Shown: piece by piece, positions 1-7,729 of the stretch
How the letters are laid out: the number at the start of each line of letters is the position of its first letter
Numbering within the stretch: position 1 is the first letter of the stretch
From: Porticoccaceae bacterium
Lineage (GTDB): Bacteria; Pseudomonadota; Gammaproteobacteria; Pseudomonadales; Porticoccaceae
Length of the DNA: 19,410 nucleotides
Reading direction: 5' to 3'
Assembly (NCBI GenBank): GCA_023228865.1
Contig: JALOAH010000073.1
Coordinates: forward strand, 1 to 19,410
Notes under the pieces: generated by a model
The model's input: the letters and a program-made list of their open reading frames with translations, nothing else
Told to the model about the DNA's origin: nothing
Databases searched by the model: none
Translations under genes and position numbers: made by a program

Positions 1-134
1 TTGCCCAGGCTATTTTGCAGACCGTGCCTGATGACCCTACAGCAGTATACAATGCTGAGATCATTATTGAAACCTGCCAGGAATTCCAGGAAAATCCGCC
101 CACGCCCATACCAGAAAATGGTGAGTCAGATTAG
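1..134 (+). CDS. C-terminal end of an unidentified protein, possibly a TPR protein (partial)
   Basis: An open frame enters from the left edge (first full codon at position 3) and stops at TAG 132-134. The 43 visible residues begin AQAILQTVPDDPTAVYNAE and end in a Pro/Glu-rich tail. The helical part resembles the last helices of the next gene: DP-x-x-V followed by an acidic helix with a Cys, then a Pro/Thr/Glu-rich tail. This suggests a tandem paralogue of the downstream TPR protein. The start and most domains lie outside the window, so no function can be assigned. The next gene starts 55 bp after the stop and could be cotranscribed. Confidence 0.7.
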   Translation, partial: AQAILQTVPDDPTAVYNAEIIIETCQEFQENPPTPIPENGESD

Positions 135-189
135 GTGGAATAAACTCAGGATAATGACAATTCGCCTGACGCACAACTAAGGTAAAACG

Positions 190-1605
190 ATGTACCTTGA
201 CGGCAGAGAACCGCATTTCAGAAGTGTCCGCAAAAAATCAAACCCCTATCGGGTTCTTATTTTCGTGGTGTTGATTGTCTTCTTTCTGACGCTGTTATCC
301 AGCATTGTTCGGGGGGATGTTCAGCCGCTGTTTTTACCCACGCCCACGCCCACCCGCACTTCAGATTCTTTTGTGAAAGAGGGAATGACTCATTTTGAAG
401 CTGGCAACCTGGAGGCAGCCATTACCGCACTAAAACGCGCGGTGATGCTTGATCCAGAGAATACAAATATCCTTGCCGAGCTGGCACGGATTCAAACCTA
501 TTCTTCAGCCCTCAGCACGACCGACGCCGAACGCTCTCAGCGTTTGGCTGAGGCGCTTGAATCCATTGATCGTGCGAAGGAAATCGACCCCAATAACAGC
601 GAGGTTCTGGCAATCCGTGCCTTTGTGTTGGATTGGAATGCAAACCCGTTCCTGGTGGACCCGGAGACAGAAGAAGATTTATTGAATCGCGCCGAAGCCG
701 AGGCATTAATGGCGCTGCAAATCGACAGCACGAACACCCTGGCGCTGGCTTATTATGCCGAAGTTCTGGTGAGCCAGATGAAGTTAAACCAGGCTTACCA
801 GTATATTCAACAGGCTGCGGAGCGGGACCCTAACCTGATGGATGTCCACCGGATCATGGCTTTCACTTACGAGACCATGGGAGAATACAACCTTTCGATC
901 CAGTCTTATAAGCGTGCGATTGAGATCATGCCGAATTATACATACCTGTATATTGCAGTGGGAAGGATCTATCGCCATCTTCAGCTTTATGATCAAGCCC
1001 TGGAACTTTTTGCCACGGCAGCAAACCTGAATGAGCAATTGGGTATCAAAGATCCCACGCCTTACCTGACGATTGCCAACACTTATGCCCAGGATGGCGA
1101 ATTTTTTGCCGCAGCCTGGAACATGCAAAAGGCGCTAAGCTTTACCCCTGCCAATCCCAGTGTTTATGGGCAGTTAGGCGTAATTTATCATAAGTCACGC
1201 AATTACGAGGGCGCGATCCCTGCGTTGCAGTGCTCAATTGATGGCTGCAGCGCAGAGATCAGTTGTGAAGTGCGTCAATGCAATCCGGATGTCGATCCGA
1301 TGGTAGCCGTAGAAGGGCTGCCGCTTTCGGGGAGCACGATTGTGAATTATTTTACTTATGGCTCTGTTTTAGCCGGCTTGCATCGCCCCGGTGATGATAA
1401 GTGCGATCGGGCGCTGGTCATCTTCGCACAGATACGCAGTCGCTATGCGGAAGACCCCTCGGTGATGAGCATTGTGCGCGCGGGTGAAGAGATTTGTGCA
1501 TACAGCCTTGGGTTAATGGATCTGGGCGAAACGGGGGAAACGCCGGTCGGCGCAACTGAAACGCCGCCGCCTGAGCAGCCTGTCGGCGATACCGCAGAAG
1601 AGTAG
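190..1605 (+). CDS. Membrane-anchored TPR-repeat protein
   Basis: A 471-residue protein. A basic N-terminus (about 11-20) precedes one membrane helix at about 21-40, then a Pro/Thr linker (TPTPTRT, about 51-57) and a long array of tetratricopeptide repeats from about 60 to 345. Repeat hallmarks include G-x-L-x-x-A-x-x-x-x-x-x-A and recurrent D-P-N. The topology suggests that the repeats lie outside the cytoplasm, where TPRs act as protein-binding scaffolds; no catalytic motif is visible. Six Cys (348, 353, 359, 364, 405, 436) cluster in the last third, which would suit disulfides in an exported domain. The tail is rich in Pro, Thr and Glu. The start ATG at 190 has AAGG at 179-182 as a plausible ribosome site. 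The partner or substrate is unknown. The preceding partial gene looks related. Confidence 0.85.
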   Translation: MYLDGREPHFRSVRKKSNPYRVLIFVVLIVFFLTLLSSIVRGDVQPLFLPTPTPTRTSDSFVKEGMTHFEAGNLEAAITALKRAVMLDPENTNILAELARIQTYSSALSTTDAERSQRLAEALESIDRAKEIDPNNSEVLAIRAFVLDWNANPFLVDPETEEDLLNRAEAEALMALQIDSTNTLALAYYAEVLVSQMKLNQAYQYIQQAAERDPNLMDVHRIMAFTYETMGEYNLSIQSYKRAIEIMPNYTYLYIAVGRIYRHLQLYDQALELFATAANLNEQLGIKDPTPYLTIANTYAQDGEFFAAAWNMQKALSFTPANPSVYGQLGVIYHKSRNYEGAIPALQCSIDGCSAEISCEVRQCNPDVDPMVAVEGLPLSGSTIVNYFTYGSVLAGLHRPGDDKCDRALVIFAQIRSRYAEDPSVMSIVRAGEEICAYSLGLMDLGETGETPVGATETPPPEQPVGDTAEE

Positions 1606-1654
1606 CTCGCATGGGGTTTGTGTAAATCTTTTGTAAGAATTCTATATTTTACCC

Positions 1655-1683
1655 TTGACGTACATTTTGTAAAAAGGTAATAT
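1655..1683 (+). promoter_or_regulatory. groESL sigma-70-type promoter
   Basis: TTGACG (1655-1660) and TAATAT (1678-1683) are separated by exactly 17 bp. They would start transcription at about 1690, immediately before the CIRCE operator. This is the best -35/-10 pair in the window. Confidence 0.85.
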
Positions 1684-1692
1684 TGGGGGGTG

Positions 1693-1719
1693 TTAGCACT
1701 CTTGTTGTGAGAGTGCTAA
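1693..1719 (+). promoter_or_regulatory. CIRCE operator (HrcA binding site)
   Basis: A perfect 9-9-9 inverted repeat, TTAGCACTC (1693-1701), nine bases, GAGTGCTAA (1711-1719), matches the CIRCE consensus. It begins a few bases after the predicted transcription start, so bound HrcA would block initiation and the hairpin would sit in the mRNA leader. It implies an HrcA repressor and heat-inducible, GroE-titrated control; hrcA itself is not in this window. Confidence 0.97.
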
Positions 1720-1769
1720 AAAGTCGAAAACCTACTGATAAAAGAAAATAAATTCAAACGGAGGAACTC

Positions 1770-2063
1770 ATGACAATTTCAATAAAACCTTTGGGCAATC
1801 GTCTCGTGGTCGAACCCATCGAGGAAGAAGAAATTACTGCTGGAGGCATCGTGCTTCCTGAAACCGCCAAAGAAAAACCCCAAAAGGGCGTTGTTTTGGC
1901 TGTTGGCCCCGGCGAGCGCAATGACGAAGGCGAATATATGCCCCTTGAAGTTAAAGAGGGTGATCGTGTCCTGTTCGCGAAATATTCGGGGACTGAAGTT
2001 AAATACGATGGTAAAAAATTGCTGATCATGCGGGAAAGCGATATTCTCGCCAAACTCAACTAG
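1770..2063 (+). CDS. groES: Co-chaperonin GroES (Hsp10)
   Basis: A 97-residue protein of the normal GroES length. The N-terminus reads [17 protein letters not shown], followed by the mobile loop (about 17-35, [15 protein letters not shown]), the G-x-V-x-A-V-G-P-G strand and the C-terminal [11 protein letters not shown]. The mobile loop docks on the GroEL apical domain and caps the folding chamber in the cytoplasm. A strong Shine-Dalgarno sequence, GGAGG (1760-1764), lies five bases upstream of the ATG. It is the first gene of the operon, 29 bp ahead of groEL, under the promoter and CIRCE operator at 1655-1719. Confidence 0.98.
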   Translation: MTISIKPLGNRLVVEPIEEEEITAGGIVLPETAKEKPQKGVVLAVGPGERNDEGEYMPLEVKEGDRVLFAKYSGTEVKYDGKKLLIMRESDILAKLN

Positions 2064-2092
2064 TGAGAAAAATATCCAAGGAGTAATTAACA

Positions 2093-3736
2093 ATGGCTAA
2101 ACAAATTATTTTTTCAGAAGAAGCACGCCGTTCGCTCAAAGCCGGCATTGATATCGTGGCAAAATCGGTTGTTACAACCCTCGGTCCGAAGGGACGCAAT
2201 ATCGCCATCGATCGCAAATTTGGTTCTCCAACCATTACCCATGACGGTGTGACCGTTGCTAAAGAAATCGAACTGGAAGATCCCTTTGAGAATATGGGCG
2301 CCCAGTTGCTTAAGGAAGCTGCAACCAAAACCAATGACATCGCCGGTGACGGCACGACGACATCCACTGTGCTGGCACATTCAATCGTGACCGACGGCCT
2401 TAAAAACCTTGCTGCCGGCGCCAACCCCATGCTGCTCAAACGAGGTATTGAAGCCGCGTCGAAGGCAGTGGCAGAGGCGATTGGTTCACAGTCAATTGCC
2501 ATCACCAGTCCGGAAGAAATTGCGAATGTGGCCTCAATTTCAGCCCAGGACCGCGAAATTGGTGAACTGATCGCTGAGGTGATGGACAAAGTAGGCAATG
2601 ATGGTGTGATCACGGTTGAAGAATCACGCGGCCTTGAATTTGAAACCGACTATGTTGACGGTATGCAGTTTGATCGTGGATACATCTCGCCCTATTTCGT
2701 TACGGACCCCGAGACAATGGAATCCATAATTGAGGACCCCTATGTCCTTGTTTACGATAAGAAAATCTCTGCTGCCAGCGACATCGTGCCCTTGCTTGAA
2801 AAATTGGTGCAGGTTGGCAAGCGCGAGCTGCTGATTATTGCAGAGGATATCGATGGTGAAGCCCTGGCGACACTGGTGATCAATAAACTGCGCGGCATGA
2901 TCAACGTACTCGCTGTCAAAGCCCCAGGATTTGGCGATCGCCGTAAAGCTATGTTGCAGGATATCGCTGTATTAACGGGCGCCAGCGTGATTTCTGAGGA
3001 AACCGGCCGCAAACTGGAGACCGTCACGATCAATGATCTGGGAAAAGCTGAAAAAATCTTCAGCACAAAAGACGAGACAACCATCGTTGGCGGTAAGGGT
3101 GATAACGACGCCATCAAGGGTCGCGTTGAGCAGATCCGGGTTGAAATTGAAAATACAACCAGCGATTACGACCGTGAAAAACTGCAAGAGCGGCTGGCGA
3201 AGCTCGCTGGCGGCGTTGCCATCATTCGTGTAGGCGCAGCCACCGAAACTGAGCTGAAGGAAAAGAAGCATCGTGTTGAAGATGCCCTGTCTGCAACCCG
3301 TGCGGCTGTGGAAGAAGGAATCGTGCCCGGCGGCGGTGTGGCGTTGATCAACGCTATGAGCGCAGTTGAAGACCTGAAGATGGACAGTGATGATGCCCAG
3401 ATCGGTGTTAAAATTGTCCGCGATGCATTGGAAATCCCGATGCGAAAAATCGCCGAAAACGCCGGCAAAGATGGATCAGTGGTTGTTGAGCATGCTCGCC
3501 AGGCACAGGTCAAGGAAAAGAACTCCCGCATCGGTTATGATGTTTTGACCGAAGAATATTGCGACATGGTTGCATGCGGCGTGATTGACCCCGCCAAGGT
3601 GACCCGCGGTGCGCTAGAAAACGCGGCTTCCATTGCGGCAATGATCCTGACCACCGAAGCCCTGATCACGGATATTCCCGAACCAGAACCGCCAATGCCT
3701 CCTGGAGGTGGTGGAATGGGCATGGGCGGCTATTAA
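2093..3736 (+). CDS. groEL: Chaperonin GroEL (Hsp60)
   Basis: A 547-residue protein, full length for the family. It carries the nucleotide-binding TLGPKGRN (about 29-36), GDGTTT (85-90, containing the conserved ATP-site Asp), the apical domain in the middle and [12 protein letters not shown] in the C-terminal equatorial half. The C-terminus is the typical Gly/Met tail ending GMGMGGY. It forms the double-ring ATP-driven folding chamber together with GroES. The Shine-Dalgarno AAGGAG (2078-2083) precedes ATG at 2093. A minor variation is Ser at position 91, where many GroELs read GDGTTTA. The gene is cotranscribed with groES and ends at a hairpin terminator 24 bp after the stop. Confidence 0.98.
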   Translation: MAKQIIFSEEARRSLKAGIDIVAKSVVTTLGPKGRNIAIDRKFGSPTITHDGVTVAKEIELEDPFENMGAQLLKEAATKTNDIAGDGTTTSTVLAHSIVTDGLKNLAAGANPMLLKRGIEAASKAVAEAIGSQSIAITSPEEIANVASISAQDREIGELIAEVMDKVGNDGVITVEESRGLEFETDYVDGMQFDRGYISPYFVTDPETMESIIEDPYVLVYDKKISAASDIVPLLEKLVQVGKRELLIIAEDIDGEALATLVINKLRGMINVLAVKAPGFGDRRKAMLQDIAVLTGASVISEETGRKLETVTINDLGKAEKIFSTKDETTIVGGKGDNDAIKGRVEQIRVEIENTTSDYDREKLQERLAKLAGGVAIIRVGAATETELKEKKHRVEDALSATRAAVEEGIVPGGGVALINAMSAVEDLKMDSDDAQIGVKIVRDALEIPMRKIAENAGKDGSVVVEHARQAQVKEKNSRIGYDVLTEEYCDMVACGVIDPAKVTRGALENAASIAAMILTTEALITDIPEPEPPMPPGGGGMGMGGY

Positions 3737-3760
3737 GCCGATTGGGTTCATAAGATTAGA

Positions 3761-3789
3761 AAGCTGTTCCGAAATGGAGCAGCTTTTTT
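3761..3789 (+). terminator. Rho-independent terminator of groESL
   Basis: A ten-pair stem, AAGCTGTTCC (3761-3770) with GGAGCAGCTT (3776-3785), has one G-T wobble and a five-base loop. It runs into a T tract ending at 3789. Confidence 0.92.
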
Positions 3790-3795
3790 ATTTTA

Positions 3796-3867
3796 GGTGA
3801 ATGGTGGATGGTGGATGGTGAGTAGGAATCAGGAAGTAGGAAGCAGGGAGTAGGAAGTTGGAATCAG
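3796..3867 (+). repeat. Degenerate 7-bp tandem repeat, left part
   Basis: Heptamers run head to tail: GGTGAAT, GGTGGAT, GGTGGAT, an 8-base GGTGAGTA, then GGAATCA (3825), GGAAGTA (3832), GGAAGCA (3839), GGGAGTA (3846), GGAAGTT (3853) and GGAATCA (3860-3866). The first G of another unit is at 3867. The array continues beyond the insertion element at 5337-5349. No function is evident, and it is non-coding. Confidence 0.85.
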
Positions 3868-3889
3868 ACCTGCTATTAGATGTCAAGGG

Positions 3890-5092
3890 TTAACCTCCAT
3901 AATCTGAAGGGGTTTTCGTAGATTCACGGCCACGAACAACATAAGGACGTTGGTCCTTTAGGATAATGAATATTCTTGAAAGCAACTTATTACAGACAGC
4001 TCCTAAAGCTGTTCCATGGTGTTTTCCCTCCGGCCGTTTTGATTGGTAATAGGCTTTGAGTTCTGGATCATAGTGTATTGCCATGCTAGCAGCTTGCCAA
4101 AGAGCATAACGTAAGTGTGGAGACCCTCGTTTGCTCATACGAGTTTGCTTGGCTACGAATTGACCGGTTTCGTAGACTGTTGGATCAATACCAGCAAAGG
4201 CAACCAGTTTTTCGCTGCTTTCGAAGCGGCTGACATCACCGATTTCAGCCAGAATAGCCGAACCGGTCACCTTTCCAATCCCAGGAATAGAAGTGATGAA
4301 TTGAGGGATTTGGTCCATCATTGCCTCAATTGAGTTATCTAAAATCTCAATTTGGCTTAGGAGCAGATCGAGTTGCTCTAATAGGCATTGCATTTCAAGA
4401 TAGACGGCATCGGTCAAGAAGCCAATACCCACAGATTGTTTAGCCAGCTCTTGGAGTTGACTGGCTTTCTCTTGGCCAAAACGACCTTGGCTATTGGTTC
4501 TCAGAATGCTGGTAAGCTCCGCGAGGTCAAAATTCGCAATATCTTGCGCTGACACCGCTTCTTTGAGCAAAGCACGGGAGGATTTGATGAAAATATCAGA
4601 AAAAACGGTCTCGTATTCGGGAAATACCCGATCCAGGATAGTAAGAATCTTGCGTTTGAGGTCTCCAACCTGATCCATCAGAGCATATCGAAACCGGGTC
4701 AGTTCCCGTAGTTTCATCAAAAGGGGTAATTGCCTGGCCGTAGGTGAAAGATTGCCAATCCTAAGATAGTCTGCAATCCACCAAGCATCTCTGCGGTCAT
4801 TCTTAACTTTTCGTATTCCACTTCGGCGATAGGCTGCGATTTGCAGAGGATTTAGCACAACGATCTTGAAACCTGCATCGCTGAGCGCTTCAAACAATGC
4901 TAACCAGTAGTGCCCAGTCGCCTCAAGACCGATCAGCATATTCTGATCAACAGATTGTAGTCTTGCCATCAATTCTTCAAATCCTGAAGCGGTATTCGAA
5001 ATTGTCAACGGTTTACCTTGAGTCTCCCCATCGTCGGTCAAGATGACAGCATCATGTTTCTTTTTTGCAACATCAATCCCGCAGTAAAACAT
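3890..5092 (-). CDS. IS110-family DEDD transposase
   Basis: A 400-residue recombinase. The N-terminal RuvC-like domain shows the DEDD metal ligands: D7 (GIDVAKKKHDA), E57 (GLEATGHYW), and D99 and D102 (KNDRRDAWWIADYLR). A helical middle about 140-260 follows. The C-terminal Transposase_20 region has the SIPGIGKVTGSAILAEIGD hairpin (268-286), then AFAGIDPTVYETGQF and SKRGSPHLRYALWQAA (320-335). In IS621, as I recall its sequence, the nucleophilic Ser241 is the S of a YESG motif; here the aligned residue is Thr309 (codon ACC, 4166-4168). The family inserts without target duplication, using a bridge RNA. The start ATG at 5092 has AAGGAG at 5100-5105 (minus strand) upstream. The gene is full length with no frameshift. 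Activity is uncertain because of Thr309. Confidence 0.95.
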   Translation of the reverse strand: MFYCGIDVAKKKHDAVILTDDGETQGKPLTISNTASGFEELMARLQSVDQNMLIGLEATGHYWLALFEALSDAGFKIVVLNPLQIAAYRRSGIRKVKNDRRDAWWIADYLRIGNLSPTARQLPLLMKLRELTRFRYALMDQVGDLKRKILTILDRVFPEYETVFSDIFIKSSRALLKEAVSAQDIANFDLAELTSILRTNSQGRFGQEKASQLQELAKQSVGIGFLTDAVYLEMQCLLEQLDLLLSQIEILDNSIEAMMDQIPQFITSIPGIGKVTGSAILAEIGDVSRFESSEKLVAFAGIDPTVYETGQFVAKQTRMSKRGSPHLRYALWQAASMAIHYDPELKAYYQSKRPEGKHHGTALGAVCNKLLSRIFIILKDQRPYVVRGRESTKTPSDYGG

Positions 5093-5116
5093 AAGTTCAA
5101 CTCCTTGTGATATGAT

Positions 5117-5296
5117 CCTTGAAGTGAGGTGACCTCAGGACTCTGCGAGACTCTCTGCCTTGTTAGTTATGCGCAGCTTTTTCTGCAACCTGCTTATTCG
5201 AGACCTCTCGCAGAGCTGAGGCGACATTCTGCTTCACGAGGCTGACCCTCAAGGAATTTTTCGTCGACCTCAGCTTCTACGATTGATTGTAATCAA
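5117..5296 (-). ncRNA. Candidate IS110 bridge RNA
   Basis: The region directly upstream of the transposase is highly foldable. CCTCAG (5133-5138) plus CTCTGCGAGA (5141-5150) pair with TCTCGCAGAG (5206-5215) plus CTGAGG (5216-5221), giving 16 pairs with a two-base bulge. Inside are a small hairpin (GCAG 5173-5176 / CTGC 5183-5186), ACCTGCT (5188-5194) and CCTTGT (5158-5163). ACCTGCT is identical to the element's inner left end (3868-3874). CCTTGT is complementary to ACAAGG at the right end (5325-5330). This matches a donor-binding loop, with its two guides on either side of a terminal hairpin. CCTTGA (5117-5122) and TCAAGG (5249-5254) can form an outer stem, and TTGATT-GT-AATCAA (5283-5296) a 5' hairpin. 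I could not assign the target-binding guides. Exact RNA ends are unknown. Confidence 0.65.
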
Positions 5297-5328
5297 GCCT
5301 TATACTAGCTACTGACTTATTTATACAA

Positions 5329-5349
5329 GGAATCAGGAAACAGGAATCA
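5329..5349 (+). repeat. 7-bp tandem repeat, right part
   Basis: Three heptamers, GGAATCA (5329-5335), GGAAACA (5336-5342) and GGAATCA (5343-5349), continue the array at 3796-3867 in the same register. The first of them may belong to the insertion element end, because it duplicates the copy at 3860-3866. Confidence 0.75.
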
Positions 5350-5397
5350 TGAACTTTTACCAGTAATCAACTACATGCAACCAGCTATGCAATCCCC

Positions 5398-5447
5398 GAG
5401 CGCAGGCGCTCAATACCTTTGCAGGGCACAGGGAGTGCTACGCGAAG
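5398..5447 (+). repeat. Dispersed repeat, copy A
   Basis: Positions 5408-5447 match the reverse complement of 12105-12144 at 38 of 40 bases (GCTCAATACC, four variable bases, then CAGGGCACAGGGAGTGCTAC and GCGAAG). The repeat is preceded by the palindrome GAGCGC-AG-GCGCTC (5398-5411). No reading frame is apparent. It is probably a fragment of a small non-autonomous palindromic repeat family. Confidence 0.8.
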
Positions 5448-5587
5448 CGGGACCAACTACCAGCTAATAGCTTCTCATTACCTTTCTCTAATCTGAAGAG
5501 TAAAATGGGAATATAGGCTGAATATCATGGTGGATATTGCCGGGATAAAAATATGCCTTTTCCTAACGGGTGAAGGATGTGATAACA

Positions 5588-5606
5588 GCGGGTTCACGCT
5601 ACCCGC
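5588..5606 (+). other. Small leader hairpin ahead of the adaptor gene
   Basis: GCGGGT (5588-5593) and ACCCGC (5601-5606) form six perfect pairs with a seven-base loop, ending eight bases before the Shine-Dalgarno GGAGG (5614-5618). It could modulate translation of the export operon, but nothing further supports a role. The rest of 5448-5587 shows no gene or clear promoter. Confidence 0.35.
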
Positions 5607-5624
5607 GAGTTTTGGAGGAAGAGT

Positions 5625-7025
5625 GTGACGGAAACAAGTAAAAGAAGAAAAAGAAGCAAAAAAGGGCTGTGGATACTGCTTTTAATCCTGGTTTTAGCTG
5701 GTTTGTATGTTGGATGGCGGTTTTATTCCACACGCCAGGCAGCCAACCGGGCTCTGGCTAATATTGAAACACAACCCTATCAACGGGACAGCCTGAGCGC
5801 TTTCATTTACGGCACCGGCACTGTCGAGCCCGGCCAAACTGCCGTGCTGACCTGGTCTGCCAGCGGCATTATCGGTGAGGTCGGGATTGCAGTGGGTGAC
5901 CGGGTTGAAAAAGACCAGGTGCTGATGTCACTGGAAACGGATTCCCTGTCAGTGGAGATTTTGCAAGCCCAAATTGACGTGATCAACGCGCAGCAAGCTC
6001 TGGATAAGCTTTATGAAAACTGGGGCGTTGATCTGGCTCAAGCCCGGCTGGATTTGTTGAATGCCGAAGAGCAACTGGAAGACCTGCAAAATCAGCGGTC
6101 GGTGATGAATTTTCGGCGCTGTTCAGACGAGAAGATCGAGGAACTGGAAGAGGATCTGGATAAGGCAGAACAGATATATAACTTCCAGCAAAATGCTACC
6201 AACCTGCAGCGGGTCAATACTGCCCAGGCCAATTTAAACTTCTGCGTGGCGGAATTTAGCGAACGCGAAATTGCAGAAGCTGAGCTGGAGATCGAGCTGG
6301 CCGAAGCCCGCCTGACCAGTCTGCAAAACCGGGTGAACCTGCTCACGGATGGGCCGGACCCCGACGAGGTGACCATCCTGGAAACTCGCCTGGCGATTGC
6401 CCAATCGCGACTGGACAGCCCGACGATAAAAGCGCCCTTCGCTGGCGTGATCACGGAACTGCCCGCACAGGTTGGCGATGTCGTCCAGATGGGCGCCAGG
6501 GCGGTACAGTTGGATAATCTGGCAGAACTGCGGTTGGCAGTACAAATTTCGGAAATCGATATTCCCTATGTGAACCAAGGCCAGCCGGCACATCTGGTAT
6601 TTGACGCATACTATGAGAGAACCTTCAATGGAACCGTGACGGAAATTTCTCCGGTGGGCAGTTCAGGCCAGGGTGTGGTTGAATATACGGTCACCATCCA
6701 GATGCAAGATGCTGATGTGAGCATCCGTCCTGGCATGACTGCGGCTGTGTCGATCCTGATCGAAGAAATCGAGAATGTATTTGTCATTTCCAACGAAGCC
6801 ATCGTCAGCATTAACGGGCAGGAGCTGGTTTTTGTCCGCCGGGGCGAGGTGTATGTGGGCGTGCCTGTTGTTTTGGGCTTTTATTCGGATTATTACAGCG
6901 AAGTGCTTGAAGCAGAAATACAAGAAGGTGAATTGATCGTGCTCAACCCACCGGCGGAGATCACCGGATTGATGCCTTTTAATATGGGTCCCGGGAGTGG
7001 TGGTTTTGGCGGATTTAGAAATTAG
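5625..7025 (+). CDS. MacA/HlyD-like membrane fusion (adaptor) subunit of an ABC exporter
   Basis: A 466-residue protein. A very basic N-terminus (RRKRSKK) precedes one membrane helix at about 14-32. Next come a lipoyl/barrel-sandwich half (about 60-107, GTVEPGQTAVLTWSASG), a coiled-coil hairpin (about 108-266) and the second lipoyl half (IKAPFAGVITELPAQVGDVV, 268-287). A beta-barrel (about 300-380, ending RPGMTAAVSI) and a membrane-proximal domain ending in a Gly-rich tail complete it. Such adaptors couple MacB-type ABC transporters to substrate; in a single-membrane cell it would work on the outer face. The start is GTG at 5625 with GGAGG six bases upstream. The ATPase begins eight bases after the stop. 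C166 and C207 lie roughly opposite each other in the hairpin. The substrate is unknown (peptide, macrolide or lipid are family precedents). Confidence 0.9.
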   Translation: MTETSKRRKRSKKGLWILLLILVLAGLYVGWRFYSTRQAANRALANIETQPYQRDSLSAFIYGTGTVEPGQTAVLTWSASGIIGEVGIAVGDRVEKDQVLMSLETDSLSVEILQAQIDVINAQQALDKLYENWGVDLAQARLDLLNAEEQLEDLQNQRSVMNFRRCSDEKIEELEEDLDKAEQIYNFQQNATNLQRVNTAQANLNFCVAEFSEREIAEAELEIELAEARLTSLQNRVNLLTDGPDPDEVTILETRLAIAQSRLDSPTIKAPFAGVITELPAQVGDVVQMGARAVQLDNLAELRLAVQISEIDIPYVNQGQPAHLVFDAYYERTFNGTVTEISPVGSSGQGVVEYTVTIQMQDADVSIRPGMTAAVSILIEEIENVFVISNEAIVSINGQELVFVRRGEVYVGVPVVLGFYSDYYSEVLEAEIQEGELIVLNPPAEITGLMPFNMGPGSGGFGGFRN

Positions 7026-7033
7026 GATGAACC

Positions 7034-7729
7034 ATGGCTGAGCAGGAATATGTCATTCAAATTGAGAACCTGACCAAGGTCTACCAGATGGGGGAGGTCC
7101 AGGTGCATGCCCTGCGCGGCGTTAGTTTTACTGTGGCGCCCGGAGAAGTGCTGGCGATCATGGGTCCCTCCGGCTCTGGTAAATCGACGCTGATGAATAT
7201 GCTTGGCTGTTTGGATACCCCCACCGACGGCGACTATTACCTGGATGGCGAACGGGTTTCCACCCTGGTGGATGATGAACTGGCTGAAGTGCGCAACCGT
7301 AAGATCGGGTTTGTGTTTCAGCAGTTCAACCTGCTGCCGCGGGCAACCGCGCTGGCCAATGTTGAGCTGCCCTTACGCTATTCAGGGATGACTGGCAACC
7401 GTAAAGCATTAGCCCTTGATGCCCTGGAGGCTGTGGGGCTGGGTGATCGGGTGCATCACAAGCCGAATGAGCTTTCAGGCGGTCAGCAGCAGCGAGTGGC
7501 TTTGGCGCGTGCCCTGGTCAATAGCCCTGCCATCATCCTGGCGGACGAACCCACCGGCAACCTGGATACGTCCTCCGGAGAAGAAATTATTAACCTCTTG
7601 CTGTCTTTGAACCACACCAACGCCACCACGCTGTTGATTGTCACCCATGACGCAGAGGTGGCGGCGGTGGCTCAGCGTGTCATCTACCTGCGTGACGGGC
7701 TGATCGAAAAACAGGAGGTGCGCCAGTGA
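7034..7729 (+). CDS. ABC transporter ATPase, MacB/LolD type
   Basis: A 231-residue single nucleotide-binding domain with every motif intact: Walker A GPSGSGKS (44-51), Q-loop Gln96 ([10 protein letters not shown]), signature LSGGQ (147-151), Walker B IILADE (167-172), D-loop NLD and switch His205 (VTHD). The FQQFNLLPR segment and EPTGNLD are typical of the MacB/LolD/FtsE group, which drives mechanotransmission by FtsX-fold permeases rather than classical transport. It lies between the adaptor and the permease and overlaps the permease start by four bases (GTGA), indicating translational coupling. ATG at 7034 is chosen because the upstream ATG at 7027 hits a stop after four codons. The ribosome site (AGGA, 7024-7027) is weak, consistent with coupling to the adaptor. 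Confidence 0.95.
   Translation: MAEQEYVIQIENLTKVYQMGEVQVHALRGVSFTVAPGEVLAIMGPSGSGKSTLMNMLGCLDTPTDGDYYLDGERVSTLVDDELAEVRNRKIGFVFQQFNLLPRATALANVELPLRYSGMTGNRKALALDALEAVGLGDRVHHKPNELSGGQQQRVALARALVNSPAIILADEPTGNLDTSSGEEIINLLLSLNHTNATTLLIVTHDAEVAAVAQRVIYLRDGLIEKQEVRQ

Larger units (their letters stand above)
3868..5336 (-). mobile_element. IS110-family insertion sequence, about 1.47 kb
   Basis: The element carries one DEDD-type transposase on the minus strand, a short 22-bp non-coding 3' end (3868-3889) and a long 244-bp non-coding 5' end (5093-5336). This is the layout of the IS110 group, whose bridge RNA lies upstream of the transposase. The ends are inferred as follows: GGAATCAG occurs at 3860-3867 and again at 5329-5336, and removing 3868-5336 restores the surrounding 7-bp repeat in phase. 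In the transposase sense this places a CT at each junction, compatible with the CT core used by IS621. No long terminal inverted repeats are seen, as is usual for IS110. An equivalent shift of up to eight bases cannot be excluded. Confidence 0.85.

Noticed and set aside
2056..2613. A 185-codon minus-strand ORF opposite groEL
   Set aside because: Antisense shadow of the highly conserved groEL coding sequence, Ser/Ala-rich and without a ribosome site.
3796..3867. Possible CRISPR array
   Set aside because: The units are 7 bp, contiguous and degenerate, with no spacers and no cas genes nearby.
3868..5336. Classical terminal inverted repeats and target-site duplication for the insertion element
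   Set aside because: The duplicated GGAATCAG is explained by the tandem array and core placement, and no inverted termini are visible, as expected for IS110.
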